Shown: piece by piece, positions 16,120 to 25,198 of the stretch
How the letters are laid out: each line of letters opens with the position of its first letter
Position numbering within the stretch: position 1 is the stretch's first letter
Assembly (NCBI GenBank): GCA_947628805.1
Contig: CANRBG010000006.1
Coordinates: 1-64,000, forward strand
Source of the DNA: an uncultured Oscillospiraceae bacterium
GTDB lineage: Bacteria > Bacillota > Clostridia > Oscillospirales > Oscillospiraceae
Direction of reading: 5' to 3'
DNA: 64,000 nt
Made by a program: the position numbers and the translations under genes
Notes under the pieces: generated by a model
What the model saw: the letters and a program-made list of their open reading frames with translations, nothing else
The model's database searches: none
Told to the model about the DNA's origin: nothing

Positions 16120-17991
16120 TCAAAAGAGGTCTTTCAGCTTATCCCAGAAATCTGGCTGGGTCTCCGCCGCCGGCTCCGTCATGGACGGGGCCGGTTTTTC
16201 GATGGGCGGGGTGCGGATCACGAACTGGACCGCCGCCACGTCCCGGTTCCGGCTGGAGACGAAGGACGTCACCGGCTCGCTCCCGCCGTTGACGCCGGAG
16301 AGCATCTTGTCGATCTGCTCTTGGATCTTTCCCTCCATGCCGTCGGTCTGCCGGACCATCTCCGCCGTGCCCTCGGCCATTTGGCCGGCGCCCTCGCCCA
16401 GAGCGGCGACGCCCTCCGACAGGGCCGTGGCCCCTTCGTTCAGGCTCCCCGCCCCGTAGGCCAGGTCCTCGCTGCCCGCCGCCAGAGACGCCGCCCCGCC
16501 GGTGATCGCGCCAAAATTGCTTTGCAGCCGGGCTACCCCGTCCGTGTAGGCCGCCACTCCCGCGTCCAGGTCCAACGCCCCCGCCGCAAGCGCGTCCACG
16601 GCGGTCTTCAAGGTCTGCATCTCGTCCGGCAAAGCGCCCAGGGACCCGGCCGCCTGCCCCACCGCTTCGGAAAAGGCCGTAAACCCGTTTTGAAGCTGGG
16701 TCATACCGTCGGACAGCGTGGTAAGACCGCCGGACAGAGACGCAAGACCGCCAAGGACATCGTTGTCCAGCGTAAGGACGTCAATGACCTTCTGCAAATC
16801 CGAGAAGAACGACACATATCCGCTCAGGCCGTCGATGGCGGCCTGATTTCCCGCTATCAGATCGTCCAACTGGGTTATACCCATGGCGGCGTCGAGTCCG
16901 GCCTGCAAGCCATCCACCCCGGCTTTCATTGTCTCCAGCGTGGTGGTCATGTCGGCGGCCCCCTGCTGGACCTGGGCGATCTGCTCTGGGGAGAAAGACG
17001 CCCCGGCAAGGGTCTGCTGCAGCTGGGCCAGGCCGTCCTTGACCGCCTGGGCCCCGCCGGTCAGGCCGGCGGACTGCTCCGCCAGGGCGTTCAGCCCCGA
17101 CTGGAATTGGTACGCGCCGCTTTCCAGGCTGGCCGCGCCGCTCTCCAGCTCCTGGGCCCCGGACCGGACCGCGCCGGTCCCGGCGGTCAGCTCCGCCGCC
17201 CCGGTCCGCAGGTCCGCCGCGCCTCCGGACAGGGCCTCGGCCCCCTCGTTCAGCGTGCCTACCGCACCTGTCAGCTCCGATACCTTTTCCATCAGCGCGT
17301 CGTCGTCCACCTCCACGTCCAGGGTAAGGGGCACCCCGTTGATGGCGATGGGGTCCATGGCGAAGTCCGTCACCTGGGCCCTTACCACGATGTCCGCCCC
17401 CTTGCCCGGCAGGACGGTGTACGTCAGCTGCCGGTCGCCGCCCACGTTGGCCGCCGTGGCCCCGGGCGCGTCGATGTTCCGGCACATGTCCCCGTCCAGG
17501 GTCAGCGACGCCTGCAAGGCATAGTTAGCAAAGAAATGCCCCGTGCAGGCCGGGTTCTTCTTGATGGACAGGCGAATTTCCAGCTCCCCGCTCCGGCCGG
17601 CGATATCGGTGGCGCTCAGCTCCTGGTCGTCCAGAAAATACCGGATGTCAAAAAGCCACGGGACCTTCGCTTCCGGCAGCACCCCCTCGTAGTAGACCCG
17701 GCCCGGCCCCGCCTGAATGGTCACAGTTTCGCCCGCCAGAGTCACCGGCTCCGTGCCGGTCATGTTCCGCACGGAGGTGTACGCTCCGTGGTCCACGATC
17801 CGGCCCGCCTGGGCCAGATCGAAGATGTTCACCACGCTGACGGAGGATACATCGCCGGCGTTGTCCAGATTTATGTAAATCACTTCCTCCTTTCCCGGGC
17901 TCTCCCCGTCCGCCCAGGCGGGCAGGGCGCCCCAGGAAAGGACCGTCACGGCGGCCAGACCCGCCGCCAGAAGCTTTCTCATCCGATTCAT
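16120..17991 (-). CDS. Secreted heptad-repeat protein (YhgE/Pip-like), partner of MMPL exporter
   Basis: This 623-residue protein starts with a signal peptide (MRKLLAAGLAAVTVLSWGALPAWA) and a beta-rich domain up to about 230. It then has two long blocks of L-x-x-G-A heptads (about 245-340 and 430-545, for example LTAGTGAVRSGAQELESGAASL), as in YhgE/Pip-related and MMPL-associated proteins. A helical linker lies between them. No C-terminal membrane helix is evident, and the end is Pro- and Glu-rich. The start at 17991 has AAAGGAGG upstream and lies 14 nt after the MMPL stop, so the two genes form an operon. It may be an extracellular helical conduit or scaffold for the transporter; the cargo is unknown. 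Confidence 0.75.
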   Translation of the reverse strand: MNRMRKLLAAGLAAVTVLSWGALPAWADGESPGKEEVIYINLDNAGDVSSVSVVNIFDLAQAGRIVDHGAYTSVRNMTGTEPVTLAGETVTIQAGPGRVYYEGVLPEAKVPWLFDIRYFLDDQELSATDIAGRSGELEIRLSIKKNPACTGHFFANYALQASLTLDGDMCRNIDAPGATAANVGGDRQLTYTVLPGKGADIVVRAQVTDFAMDPIAINGVPLTLDVEVDDDALMEKVSELTGAVGTLNEGAEALSGGAADLRTGAAELTAGTGAVRSGAQELESGAASLESGAYQFQSGLNALAEQSAGLTGGAQAVKDGLAQLQQTLAGASFSPEQIAQVQQGAADMTTTLETMKAGVDGLQAGLDAAMGITQLDDLIAGNQAAIDGLSGYVSFFSDLQKVIDVLTLDNDVLGGLASLSGGLTTLSDGMTQLQNGFTAFSEAVGQAAGSLGALPDEMQTLKTAVDALAAGALDLDAGVAAYTDGVARLQSNFGAITGGAASLAAGSEDLAYGAGSLNEGATALSEGVAALGEGAGQMAEGTAEMVRQTDGMEGKIQEQIDKMLSGVNGGSEPVTSFVSSRNRDVAAVQFVIRTPPIEKPAPSMTEPAAETQPDFWDKLKDLF

Positions 17992-18005
17992 ACCGCCGCC
18001 TCCTT

Positions 18006-20072
18006 TCATGCTTTCACGTGCTTCGGCGTGTTTTTCTGCCGGCCCATCACCAGCCGGTCTGTCACGCTCAGCAGCCCCGGCAGCACCAGCAGCACCGCCC
18101 CCAGGCTCATCAAGGCCCCCCGGCCCAGCAGCAGGCCCAGCTGGGCCAGAAGCTGGTTGGAGGACAGATACCCCATCAGCAGCCCTACCACCGCCAGCAC
18201 ACTGCCGGAGGTCAGGATGGATACCGCCGTGTCCGCCACGGTCTTCACCGCCGCCTTCCCCTTGGGCAGGGCCCGGCGGTTTTCCCGGTACCGATCCGTC
18301 ATGAGGATCGCGTAATCCACCGTGGCCCCCAGCTGGATGGAGCTGATGATCAGGTAGGTGATGTAAAAAATGGGCGTGTTCATAAAATAGGGCACCGACA
18401 GGTTCAGCCATATGGCCGTCTCAATGGTCAGCACCAGCAGCACCGGCAGCCACAACGACCGCATGGTCAAAAGCAGCACCAGAAATACCGCCCCGATCGC
18501 CACCAGATTCACCTTGGCCAGGTCCGCCGTCACCGTGTCCATCAGATCGTATGTGCTGACCCCGCCCCCGGCCAGGTAGTACTGGCCCGGATAATACCGC
18601 TCCGCCGCCGAGCGGACCGCCTCCACCAGAGCAAAGGTGTCCGCCCCCTCGGCGGGCACGTCCACGGTCAGGACCATGCGGCTGTAGTCATCGCTCATGA
18701 GCAAGGCCAGGGTGCTCTCGTCCAGGTATTCCAGGGGGATCTCCGCCCCGGCCATGTCCACGTAGGAGATGACGCTCTTCACGTGGTCCAGGGCGTGCAG
18801 GTCCCGGGAAAGCGCCGCCTGCACCACCGTGTCCCGGCCCGGGACCATCAGCACATAGGTGTCGCTGCGGCCAAAGGCCGCCTCGATGGCGGCGGTGTCC
18901 CGGCCGTAGGTGGAGTCGGGGCTGAACATCTGGGACGAGCCATAGTAAAAGTCGTTGGCGTTGGAGGCGAGATACGCCGGCGCGATGATGATGAGAAAGG
19001 CCGGGACCGTGACCACCGCCAGCCGCCGGACCAGCTTTCCGAAGCCCCCGAAGCCCGGCAGCAGCGGCCGGTGGCGGAGCTTATCCGCCAAGGACCGGGC
19101 CGCGAGGAACAGCGCGGGCATGAATACCAGGGCCGTGATCAGGCTGATGGCGATGCCCTTGGCCAGGGCCAGCCCCAGATCCGCCCCCAGCCGGAAGCGC
19201 ATCAGCACCAGCGCCAGAAAGCCGATCACCGTGGTCAGGCCGCTGGACAAAATGGAGGACGTGGACTTGCACAGCGCCTCCACCATGGCCCCGTCCCGGT
19301 CCGGGAACTGCTCCCGGCATTCCTCGAACCGGTGCAGCAGAAACACGGAATAGTCCAGGCTCACCGCCATCTGCAAAATGCTGCCGCAGGCGTTGGTGAC
19401 GAAGGATATCTCCCCGAACAGCAGGTTCGTCCCGCCGTTGATGAATACCGCCACCCCCAGCCCCAGCAGCACCAGCAGCGGGTCCAGCCAGGAGCCCGTG
19501 GTCAGTGCCAGCACCAGCAGCGCGAAGGCCACCCCGAAAGCCCCGATCAGCTGTACCTCGTTCATGGTGCCCGTGGCGGACTCTGTCTGGGATACCGCGC
19601 TGCCCGTGGCGGCCCCCCGGTCGCCTACGATGGCCCGGATGCCGGTGATCGCGTTTACATAATCTGTCTCCGACACGGTGACGGTATACAGGGCGTTGCC
19701 GTCCCGGTAGTAGGTATCCAGGGCGTCCCGGTCCATATAGGACAGGGGCACGGTGACGGATACGGTGTCGTCCAGCCAGGCCACGGACAGCACGCCCGCC
19801 ACCTGGGAGAGCTTTTCTTTATACTCCAGGGCCTCCGGGATGGTCACGTCCCGGACCATGACCCGGGCGTTGGGGATACCGCCGGGAAATTCCTCCCCCA
19901 GCACGTCGATGGCCACGGTGGAGGCGGTGCCGGCGGGCAGGTATTTGTTCACGTCGTAGTTGACCTGCACCAGGCCCTTCAGGACCAGGCCTGCGGCGGC
20001 GGCCAGCAAAAACAGGACCAGGACGGCTGTCTTATGCCTCACGACGCCCGTATAAAACCGTCTCACGGCCAT
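18006..20072 (-). CDS. MMPL-family (RND superfamily) transporter
   Basis: This 688-residue membrane protein has the MMPL layout. A first helix at about 10-32 is followed by an external domain of about 150 residues, a block of five helices, a second external domain and a second block of five helices. Conserved stretches include VSLDYSVFLLHRFEE (the Asp-Tyr pair of helix 4) and QLGATVDYAILMTDRYRE in the second half, which carry the proton-relay Asp residues. The start at 20072 is preceded by AAAGGAG. MMPL proteins export lipids, siderophores or antibiotics; the partner downstream is a heptad-repeat secreted protein. A consensus promoter with a palindrome in its spacer precedes the gene. Confidence 0.88.
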   Translation of the reverse strand: MAVRRFYTGVVRHKTAVLVLFLLAAAAGLVLKGLVQVNYDVNKYLPAGTASTVAIDVLGEEFPGGIPNARVMVRDVTIPEALEYKEKLSQVAGVLSVAWLDDTVSVTVPLSYMDRDALDTYYRDGNALYTVTVSETDYVNAITGIRAIVGDRGAATGSAVSQTESATGTMNEVQLIGAFGVAFALLVLALTTGSWLDPLLVLLGLGVAVFINGGTNLLFGEISFVTNACGSILQMAVSLDYSVFLLHRFEECREQFPDRDGAMVEALCKSTSSILSSGLTTVIGFLALVLMRFRLGADLGLALAKGIAISLITALVFMPALFLAARSLADKLRHRPLLPGFGGFGKLVRRLAVVTVPAFLIIIAPAYLASNANDFYYGSSQMFSPDSTYGRDTAAIEAAFGRSDTYVLMVPGRDTVVQAALSRDLHALDHVKSVISYVDMAGAEIPLEYLDESTLALLMSDDYSRMVLTVDVPAEGADTFALVEAVRSAAERYYPGQYYLAGGGVSTYDLMDTVTADLAKVNLVAIGAVFLVLLLTMRSLWLPVLLVLTIETAIWLNLSVPYFMNTPIFYITYLIISSIQLGATVDYAILMTDRYRENRRALPKGKAAVKTVADTAVSILTSGSVLAVVGLLMGYLSSNQLLAQLGLLLGRGALMSLGAVLLVLPGLLSVTDRLVMGRQKNTPKHVKA

Positions 20073-20127
20073 CCGCTCCTTTCCCAAAAAACGCGGGCCC
20101 ATTTCGGGCCCCGTTCGACAACATCGT

Positions 20128-20156
20128 ATTATACGCTTTTAAGCGTAAAAGTGCAA
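20128..20156 (-). promoter_or_regulatory. Promoter with operator-like inverted repeat for the MMPL operon
   Basis: On the minus strand TTGCAC (20151-20156), a 17-nt spacer and TATAAT (20128-20133) form a near-consensus promoter. The spacer and -10 hold the inverted repeat TACGCT-N4-AGCGTA (20132-20147), ideally placed for a TetR- or MarR-type repressor. No such regulator gene is adjacent. Confidence 0.75.
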
Positions 20157-20180
20157 TGGACATCATCTGCCAAGTGTCTG

Positions 20181-20206
20181 AAAAGCGCGCCGCTCTCGCG
20201 GCGCGC
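20181..20206 (-). terminator. Terminator of the phosphatase gene
   Basis: A 9-bp perfect stem GCGCGCCGC / GCGGCGCGC with a TCTC loop is followed, in the minus direction, by TTTT. It lies just after the phosphatase stop. Confidence 0.7.
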
Positions 20207-20217
20207 CCCGGTTTATC

Positions 20218-20955
20218 TCACTCCAAATACCAGTCCTCCAGGCGGCTTATCTGCTCCGGGCCCACGTTCAGGGCCATTTCCAGATAGGTCTGTACACTGC
20301 CGTACTCGATCTCGATGCAGTCGAAGTAATACAGCGCGTTGCGCTCGAACACCGGGAACACCTCCCCCATCAGGGCCAGTTCCTCCTCCGTTGCCCGGGC
20401 CAGGCGCATACCGTCCAGCTGCTTTTGGGCAAACTGGTTTGTGCGCAGATATTCCTCGATCACCGCCTCCCGGTCAAAGCCCAGCGCGCTCATGAGCAGC
20501 ATGCCCCCCACGCCGGTCCGGTCCTTGCCCTGGGTGCAGTGCCACAGCACCGGCGCCCCCTCCGAGGCCAGCAGCTCTTTGAAAAACCGCTCGTAGGCCC
20601 CGATGGCGTCCGGATGCAGGCTCAAGAGCTTATAAAACTCGTGGAACACCTCCCGGACCTCCCGGGGCACGGTGCTTTTGATAGGGATGATGGCCTCCAG
20701 ATCCGCCACCGGCGGGCACCAGATGTTCTCCGCGCCCGGCACGGCCCGGTCCGGGGAGCGGCGGCGCTCGTTCTTGTCCCGCATGTCGATGATCCGCTTC
20801 ACGCCCCAGTCCGCCAGACGCTCGATATCCCCGTCCGTGGCCCGGCCCAGGTGGCCGGAGCGAAACAGGACGTTGTCCTTTATCCGGGCCCCGTCCGGCC
20901 GGGTCAGGCCCCCCAGGTCCCGGACGTTCTCCATGCCTTCAAACTCGTAAAACAT
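20218..20955 (-). CDS. Tyrosine-protein phosphatase family protein
   Basis: This 245-residue protein has the PTP signature HCTQGKDRTG near 138-147 (C-x5-R, the catalytic Cys and Arg). The N-terminal NVRDLGGLTRPDGARIKDNVLFRSGHL is typical of the Y_phosphatase3 / lipid-phosphatase-like group (IphP/LipA type). Asp residues of MRDKNERRRSPDR probably supply part of the substrate or general-acid region. Substrates in this group include phosphotyrosine and phosphoinositides; none can be chosen here. The gene is monocistronic, with its own terminator. Confidence 0.88.
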   Translation of the reverse strand: MFYEFEGMENVRDLGGLTRPDGARIKDNVLFRSGHLGRATDGDIERLADWGVKRIIDMRDKNERRRSPDRAVPGAENIWCPPVADLEAIIPIKSTVPREVREVFHEFYKLLSLHPDAIGAYERFFKELLASEGAPVLWHCTQGKDRTGVGGMLLMSALGFDREAVIEEYLRTNQFAQKQLDGMRLARATEEELALMGEVFPVFERNALYYFDCIEIEYGSVQTYLEMALNVGPEQISRLEDWYLE

Positions 20956-21012
20956 TATGTACGTTCCCTTTCATAATTGAAACTGCTCGGCGGAAGTGAA
21001 TCCCGCCGGCAG

Positions 21013-21087
21013 GAAGTCAAAAGCCTGTCGTACAGCGGCTTTTGACTTCACGCGCGTGAATGACGCGCGGCTCGCCCTGACCGGGCT
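21013..21087. repeat. Three successive hairpins downstream of nth
   Basis: A perfect 13-bp inverted repeat, GAAGTCAAAAGCC / GGCTTTTGACTTC (21013-21049), is followed by CGCGCGT-N5-ACGCGCG (21051-21069) and GCCC-N5-GGGC (21074-21087). No T-run makes them ordinary terminators. The arrangement resembles the hairpin cluster at 9105-9272, without obvious sequence identity. Confidence 0.65.
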
Positions 21088-21102
21088 TCGCGATCTGTGC
21101 TT

Positions 21103-21747
21103 CTATGTACTATCCCTTTCATAGGTCTGGCACCACCGCTTCACGCAGCAGCTTTCGCATTTGGGCGAGCGGGCCGTGCACACCGCCCGGCCATGGTACA
21201 CGATCCGGTGGCAGAAATCGGAACAGCCCTCCGGCGGCAAGATAGCCCGCAGGGCCGTCTCGATCTTGGGCGGATCCTTCAGATCGTCCACCAGCCCCAG
21301 CCGGTTGGAAAGGCGGATACAGTGGGTGTCCACCACCACGCTGCCTGGCTTGCGGTACACGTCCCCCAAAATCAGGTTGGCGCTCTTCCGGCCCACGCCG
21401 GGCAGCTTCAAAAGGTCCTCCATATTGTCCGGGACGATCCCGCCAAAGTCCTCCACCAGCATCCGGGCGGCCCCCACGATGTCCCGGGCCTTGCCGTGAT
21501 AAAACCCACAGGAGCGTATGTAGGGCTCCACGTCCTCCGGCTTAGCGGCGGCCATGGTCTCCGGGTCGGGGAACCGGGCGAATAGGGCCGGAGAGATCAT
21601 GTTGACCCGCTCGTCCGTACACTGGGCCGCCAGGCGCACCTGCACCAGCAGCTCCCAAGCCCCGTTATGGTCCAGCGTGCAGTCCGCCAGGGGATACTCC
21701 GCCGCCAGGCCGTTCACGATATGCTCCACCTGTTCCGGCGTGCGCAT
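21103..21747 (-). CDS. nth: Endonuclease III
   Basis: This 214-residue DNA glycosylase/AP lyase of base excision repair removes oxidised pyrimidines. It has the helix-hairpin-helix LPGVGRKSAN with the catalytic Lys, and the catalytic Asp in VVDTHCIRLSNRLG. The 4Fe-4S cluster ligands are present at the C-terminus (C-x6-C-x2-C-x5-C from CTARSPKCESCC to the C before QTYE). The length is that of the family. ATG at 21747 follows GCAGGTGG by 5 nt. The gene is divergent from rarA. Confidence 0.93.
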   Translation of the reverse strand: MRTPEQVEHIVNGLAAEYPLADCTLDHNGAWELLVQVRLAAQCTDERVNMISPALFARFPDPETMAAAKPEDVEPYIRSCGFYHGKARDIVGAARMLVEDFGGIVPDNMEDLLKLPGVGRKSANLILGDVYRKPGSVVVDTHCIRLSNRLGLVDDLKDPPKIETALRAILPPEGCSDFCHRIVYHGRAVCTARSPKCESCCVKRWCQTYERDST

Positions 21748-21796
21748 AAAAACCACCTGCTTTCTCTGTCTCTACGGGAAATCTTATCACGGCCTG

Positions 21797-21825
21797 TTGC
21801 AAATTCCAAGGGGTTTCTATATAAT
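21797..21825 (+). promoter_or_regulatory. Sigma-A promoter of rarA
   Basis: TTGCAA at 21797-21802, a 17-nt spacer and TATAAT at 21820-21825. The rarA start lies 34 nt downstream. Confidence 0.85.
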
Positions 21826-21858
21826 TTGTATATCTTACCGATGAAAGGGAGCGCGTTT

Positions 21859-23127
21859 ATGTACCGTCCGCTGGCAGATGAATTTCGGCCCCAGACCCTG
21901 GACGAGGTGTTCGGCCAGGAGCATATCCTGGGCAAAGACGGCATGCTTCGGCGCATCGCGGCCAGCGGCCATATCCCTTGCATGATCTTTTACGGCCCCT
22001 CCGGCACCGGCAAAACCACCGTGGCCCGGATCATCGCCCAGAGCACCGACCGGCCCCTGCGCCGGCTGAACGCCACCACCGCGGGTCTTGCGGACATCAA
22101 AGCCATCATCGAGGAGCTGGACACCCTGCTGGCCCCGGAAGGAGTGCTGCTGTACCTGGACGAGATCCAGTACTTCAACAAAAAACAGCAGCAGTCCCTG
22201 CTGGACTTCATCGAAAACGGCAAGATCACCCTGATCGCCTCCACCACGGAAAACCCCTACTTCTGCGTGTTCAACGCCATCCTGTCCCGGAGCACGGTCT
22301 TTGAGTTCAAGCAGCTGGGTCCGGCCGACGTGCACAAGGCCCTGGAGCGGGTGCTGGGCCTTTTGCGGGAGCGTGACGGGGTCTCCATCTCCCTGGAGGA
22401 CGGGGTACTGGATTACATCGCCTCCGCCTGCGGGGGCGACGCCCGCAAGAGCCTGAACACCCTGGAGCTTCTCTACTCCACCGCCCTGCCGGACAAGGCC
22501 GGGACCGTTACCTTCACCATGGCGGATGCCCGGGCCGTCACCCAGCGCAGCGCCATGCGCTACGACCGGGACGGGGACGAGCATTACGACATCCTCTCGG
22601 CCCTGATGAAATCCATGCGGGGTTCGGACCCGGACGCGGCGGTGCACTATCTGGCCCGATTCCTGGAGACTGAAGACCTGCTGGGGGCCTGCCGGCGCAT
22701 ATTGTGCTCCGCCAGCGAGGACATCGGCCTGGCCTATCCCATGGCGGTGCCCATCGTAAAAGCCTGCGTGGACTCGGCCTTGCAGCTTGGTCTGCCGGAG
22801 GCCCGGCTGCCTTTGGCGGAGGCGGTGATCTTTCTCGCCACCTGCCCCAAGTCCAACACCGGCTGCATGGCCATCGACGCCGCCATCGCGGATGTGCGCG
22901 CCGGCAAGAACGGCCCCATCCCCCGGCAGCTGCAAAATGTCCACGCCGACGGCACGGGCTTTGAGCGGGAGCAGGGGTATCTCTACCCCCACAATTTCCC
23001 GAACCGCTGGGTGGACCAGCAGTATCTGCCCGACGCCATCAAGGACGCGCATTATTACGAATTCGGCGACAACAAGACCGAACAGGCCGCGAAAAAGTAT
23101 TGGGATATCATTAAGGGCAAGGGTTAA
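21859..23127 (+). CDS. rarA: Replication-associated recombination protein A (AAA+ ATPase)
   Basis: RarA/MgsA is a homotetrameric AAA+ ATPase, related to clamp loaders, that acts at stalled replication forks. The 422-residue protein has Walker A YGPSGTGKTT near 50-58, Walker B LLYLDEIQYFNKKQQ and sensor 1 LIASTTENP. The family C-terminal domain is present (EDIGLAYPMAV, CPKSNTGCMAIDAA, and GYLYPHNFPNRWVDQQYLP). The ATG at 21859 is preceded by AAAGGGAG. Its stop overlaps the convergent small gene by 4 nt. Confidence 0.93.
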   Translation: MYRPLADEFRPQTLDEVFGQEHILGKDGMLRRIAASGHIPCMIFYGPSGTGKTTVARIIAQSTDRPLRRLNATTAGLADIKAIIEELDTLLAPEGVLLYLDEIQYFNKKQQQSLLDFIENGKITLIASTTENPYFCVFNAILSRSTVFEFKQLGPADVHKALERVLGLLRERDGVSISLEDGVLDYIASACGGDARKSLNTLELLYSTALPDKAGTVTFTMADARAVTQRSAMRYDRDGDEHYDILSALMKSMRGSDPDAAVHYLARFLETEDLLGACRRILCSASEDIGLAYPMAVPIVKACVDSALQLGLPEARLPLAEAVIFLATCPKSNTGCMAIDAAIADVRAGKNGPIPRQLQNVHADGTGFEREQGYLYPHNFPNRWVDQQYLPDAIKDAHYYEFGDNKTEQAAKKYWDIIKGKG

Positions 23128-23468
23128 AGGATCCTGCCTTTCACCGTGGCGATGATCTCCCGGGCCCGGAGGACCTGATCCGCCCGGACGTTCAGGGTCA
23201 GCCGGGCCTGGCCCGCCGCCGCGCTGGTGCGCTCCATCACCGCCCGGGATCCCAGCACCGCCGCGTACATCTCCGCCGGGGCCACGCTGTTCATGGCGGT
23301 CAGGCCGTAGCTGGGAGCCATATCCAAAAGGGGCATGTCCGACTGCCGCTTCCGGTCCGGGGCCCGCATCTCCGTGACGGAGTACTCGATGCCGTTGCGC
23401 CTGAGACGCATCAGGGCCAGATCCGCCCCATCCCGGTCGTCAAACACCGCTGTCAGTTGGGTCGTCAT
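23124..23468 (-). CDS. Small hypothetical protein, possible ferredoxin-like fold
   Basis: This 114-residue protein begins MTTQLTAVFDDRDGADLALMRLRRNGI. A strand-helix opening of this kind is seen in YflT/general-stress-17M-like and other ferredoxin-like small domains, but I cannot assign a family. A middle of Met, Ala and Pro is followed by a second similar unit (ARLTLNVRADQVLRAREII). No signal peptide or membrane helix. It is divergent from the radical SAM gene and its stop overlaps that of rarA. Confidence 0.65.
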   Translation of the reverse strand: MTTQLTAVFDDRDGADLALMRLRRNGIEYSVTEMRAPDRKRQSDMPLLDMAPSYGLTAMNSVAPAEMYAAVLGSRAVMERTSAAAGQARLTLNVRADQVLRAREIIATVKGRIL

Positions 23469-23525
23469 CCGATCACCTCACAAAGCTTCCCTACTAGATT
23501 GCCCCAGAACCAGGAGGTTATACCC

Positions 23526-24410
23526 ATGCGCTACGAGGGAGATATCTATCGCCCGCCCGGGGAGTGGAAGAGCTATCTGCTCCAATGCACCGTAGGCTGC
23601 TCCAACAACACCTGCACCTTCTGCTCCATGTATAAATCCAAGCGCTACCACACCCGGCCCCTGGCCGACGTTCTGGAGGACATCCAAATGGCGCAAAATA
23701 CCTTTTACCGGGACACGGAGACAGTATTTTTGTGCGACGGCGACGCCATCGACCTGCCGGCGGAGTACCTTTTTGCGGTGCTGGACGCGCTGTATAAGGC
23801 TTTCCCCCGGCTGCGGCGGGTGACCACCTACGCCGGGCCCCTGTCCACGTTGCGCAAGAGCCCACAGGAGCTGCGGGCCATCCGGCAGGCGGGATTGCAG
23901 CGGGCCTATCTTGGCGTGGAGACCGGGGACGACGCGCTGCTGCGCCATGTGAAAAAGGGCGTGGGCGCGGATGGCATGCTCCGGGCCGGCCAGGCCCTGG
24001 TGGAGGCGGGCTTCGACCTGTGGGCCATCGTGATCACAGGCCTGGAGGGCGGCGGCCGGGAGGCATTGGAGAAAAACGCGGCCCTCACCGCCAAGATGGT
24101 CAACGAAATGAAGCCGAAGCACCTGTCCTCCATGACCCTGATGCCCATCGAGGGCACGCCCCTTTATGAAGAGGTCCGCCGGGGCGAGCTCACCTTGCAG
24201 ACTCCCTTTGAGAGCCTTTTGGAGGTCCGGGAACTGGTCCGGCAGATCGAGCTATCCGGTCTGCACTATACCTCAAACCACGCCTCCAACTACCTGCCGG
24301 TCAAGGGCACGCTGAAGGAGGACCGGGCGCGCATTTTGGCCCAGCTGGATGAAGTCATCGCCGCCCGGGACCCGTCCCTGCTGCGGGACGACGTATACAG
24401 GAGGCTTTGA
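23526..24410 (+). CDS. Radical SAM protein
   Basis: This 294-residue protein has the Cys cluster CTVGCSNNTCTFC near 21-33, of which the last three Cys plausibly bind the 4Fe-4S cluster used to cleave SAM. GVETGDD and a TIM-barrel layout follow. The segment SMTLMPIEGTPLYEEVRRGEL resembles Elp3/HemN-related families, commonly annotated only as radical SAM in clostridia. ATG at 23526 follows AGGAGGTT by 7 nt; the frame extends to 23457 without a site. Its stop overlaps the next start (TGATG), so it is coupled to a YdcF-type gene. The substrate is unknown. Confidence 0.88.
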   Translation: MRYEGDIYRPPGEWKSYLLQCTVGCSNNTCTFCSMYKSKRYHTRPLADVLEDIQMAQNTFYRDTETVFLCDGDAIDLPAEYLFAVLDALYKAFPRLRRVTTYAGPLSTLRKSPQELRAIRQAGLQRAYLGVETGDDALLRHVKKGVGADGMLRAGQALVEAGFDLWAIVITGLEGGGREALEKNAALTAKMVNEMKPKHLSSMTLMPIEGTPLYEEVRRGELTLQTPFESLLEVRELVRQIELSGLHYTSNHASNYLPVKGTLKEDRARILAQLDEVIAARDPSLLRDDVYRRL

Positions 24411-25069
24411 TGGACGCTGCCATTTCGCGTGACCTGCAAATTTTGTGGGACTATATGCGCCTGGACATGACGCCGGGCCCGGCGGACGTGATCGCGGGCT
24501 TTGGCTGCTACGACGAGCTGATCCCCCTCCGGGCGGCGGAGCTGTACCAGGCGGGGCTGGCCCCGGCGGTGGTGTTCTCTGGGGGCCTGGGCCGCAATAC
24601 CGACAGGCTTTGGACCGGCTCCGAGGCGGAGCGGTTCGCCGCCATCGCCGTAAAAGCGGGGGTGCCGGCGGAGGCCATCATATTGGAGACCCGCTCCGCC
24701 AACGCGGCGGAGAATTACCTGTTCACCAAAAAGCTCCTGGCGGACCGGGGCATGTGCCCGGACCGGGTCCTGGCAGTGCACAAGCCCTATATGGAGCGGC
24801 GGGTCATGGCAGCCGTGGCCGTGTACTGGCCGGAGGCAACGTTCACCGTCACCTCCCCCCGGGTCACCGTAGCGGAGCACATGAAAGCCGCCGAGGCGGT
24901 GGGCATGACGGAGCGGGGCGTGATCGAGACGCTGGTGGGCGACGTGCAGCGCATGGAGCTTTACGCCCAAAAGGGCTGGCAGATACCCCAGCCCATCCCC
25001 GAAGACGTCCGTGCGGCCTACGACCGTCTGGTATCCGCCGGCTACACCGGACAGTTGGTCCGCTCGTGA
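24410..25069 (+). CDS. YdcF family (DUF218) protein
   Basis: This 219-residue protein matches DUF218: DVIAGFGCYDELIPLRAAELY near the start, then VVFSGGLGRNTD, the acidic ETRSANAAENYLFTKKLL and HKPYMERRVMA. E. coli YdcF binds SAM, and relatives are implicated in envelope or vancomycin-resistance (SanA) functions; the reaction is not established. No membrane helix is seen, unlike SanA. CAGGAGG precedes the ATG, which overlaps the stop of the radical SAM gene. Confidence 0.88.
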   Translation: MDAAISRDLQILWDYMRLDMTPGPADVIAGFGCYDELIPLRAAELYQAGLAPAVVFSGGLGRNTDRLWTGSEAERFAAIAVKAGVPAEAIILETRSANAAENYLFTKKLLADRGMCPDRVLAVHKPYMERRVMAAVAVYWPEATFTVTSPRVTVAEHMKAAEAVGMTERGVIETLVGDVQRMELYAQKGWQIPQPIPEDVRAAYDRLVSAGYTGQLVRS

Positions 25070-25089
25070 TCCCATCGGCACAAAATTGC

Positions 25090-25127
25090 AAAAGCCCTGT
25101 TCGGAAAAAACCGAACAGGGCTTTTTT
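25090..25127 (+). terminator. Rho-independent terminator
   Basis: AAAAGCCCTGTTCGG and CCGAACAGGGCTTTTTT form a 15-bp stem with an A-rich loop and a T-run, 20 nt after the YdcF stop. Confidence 0.9.
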
Positions 25128-25198
25128 GATCCTCTTTTCTGACGTTTTCCTCTTGACACCTGCAGTCTGATACTGGGCGGGACCCATCTATTATTCTC

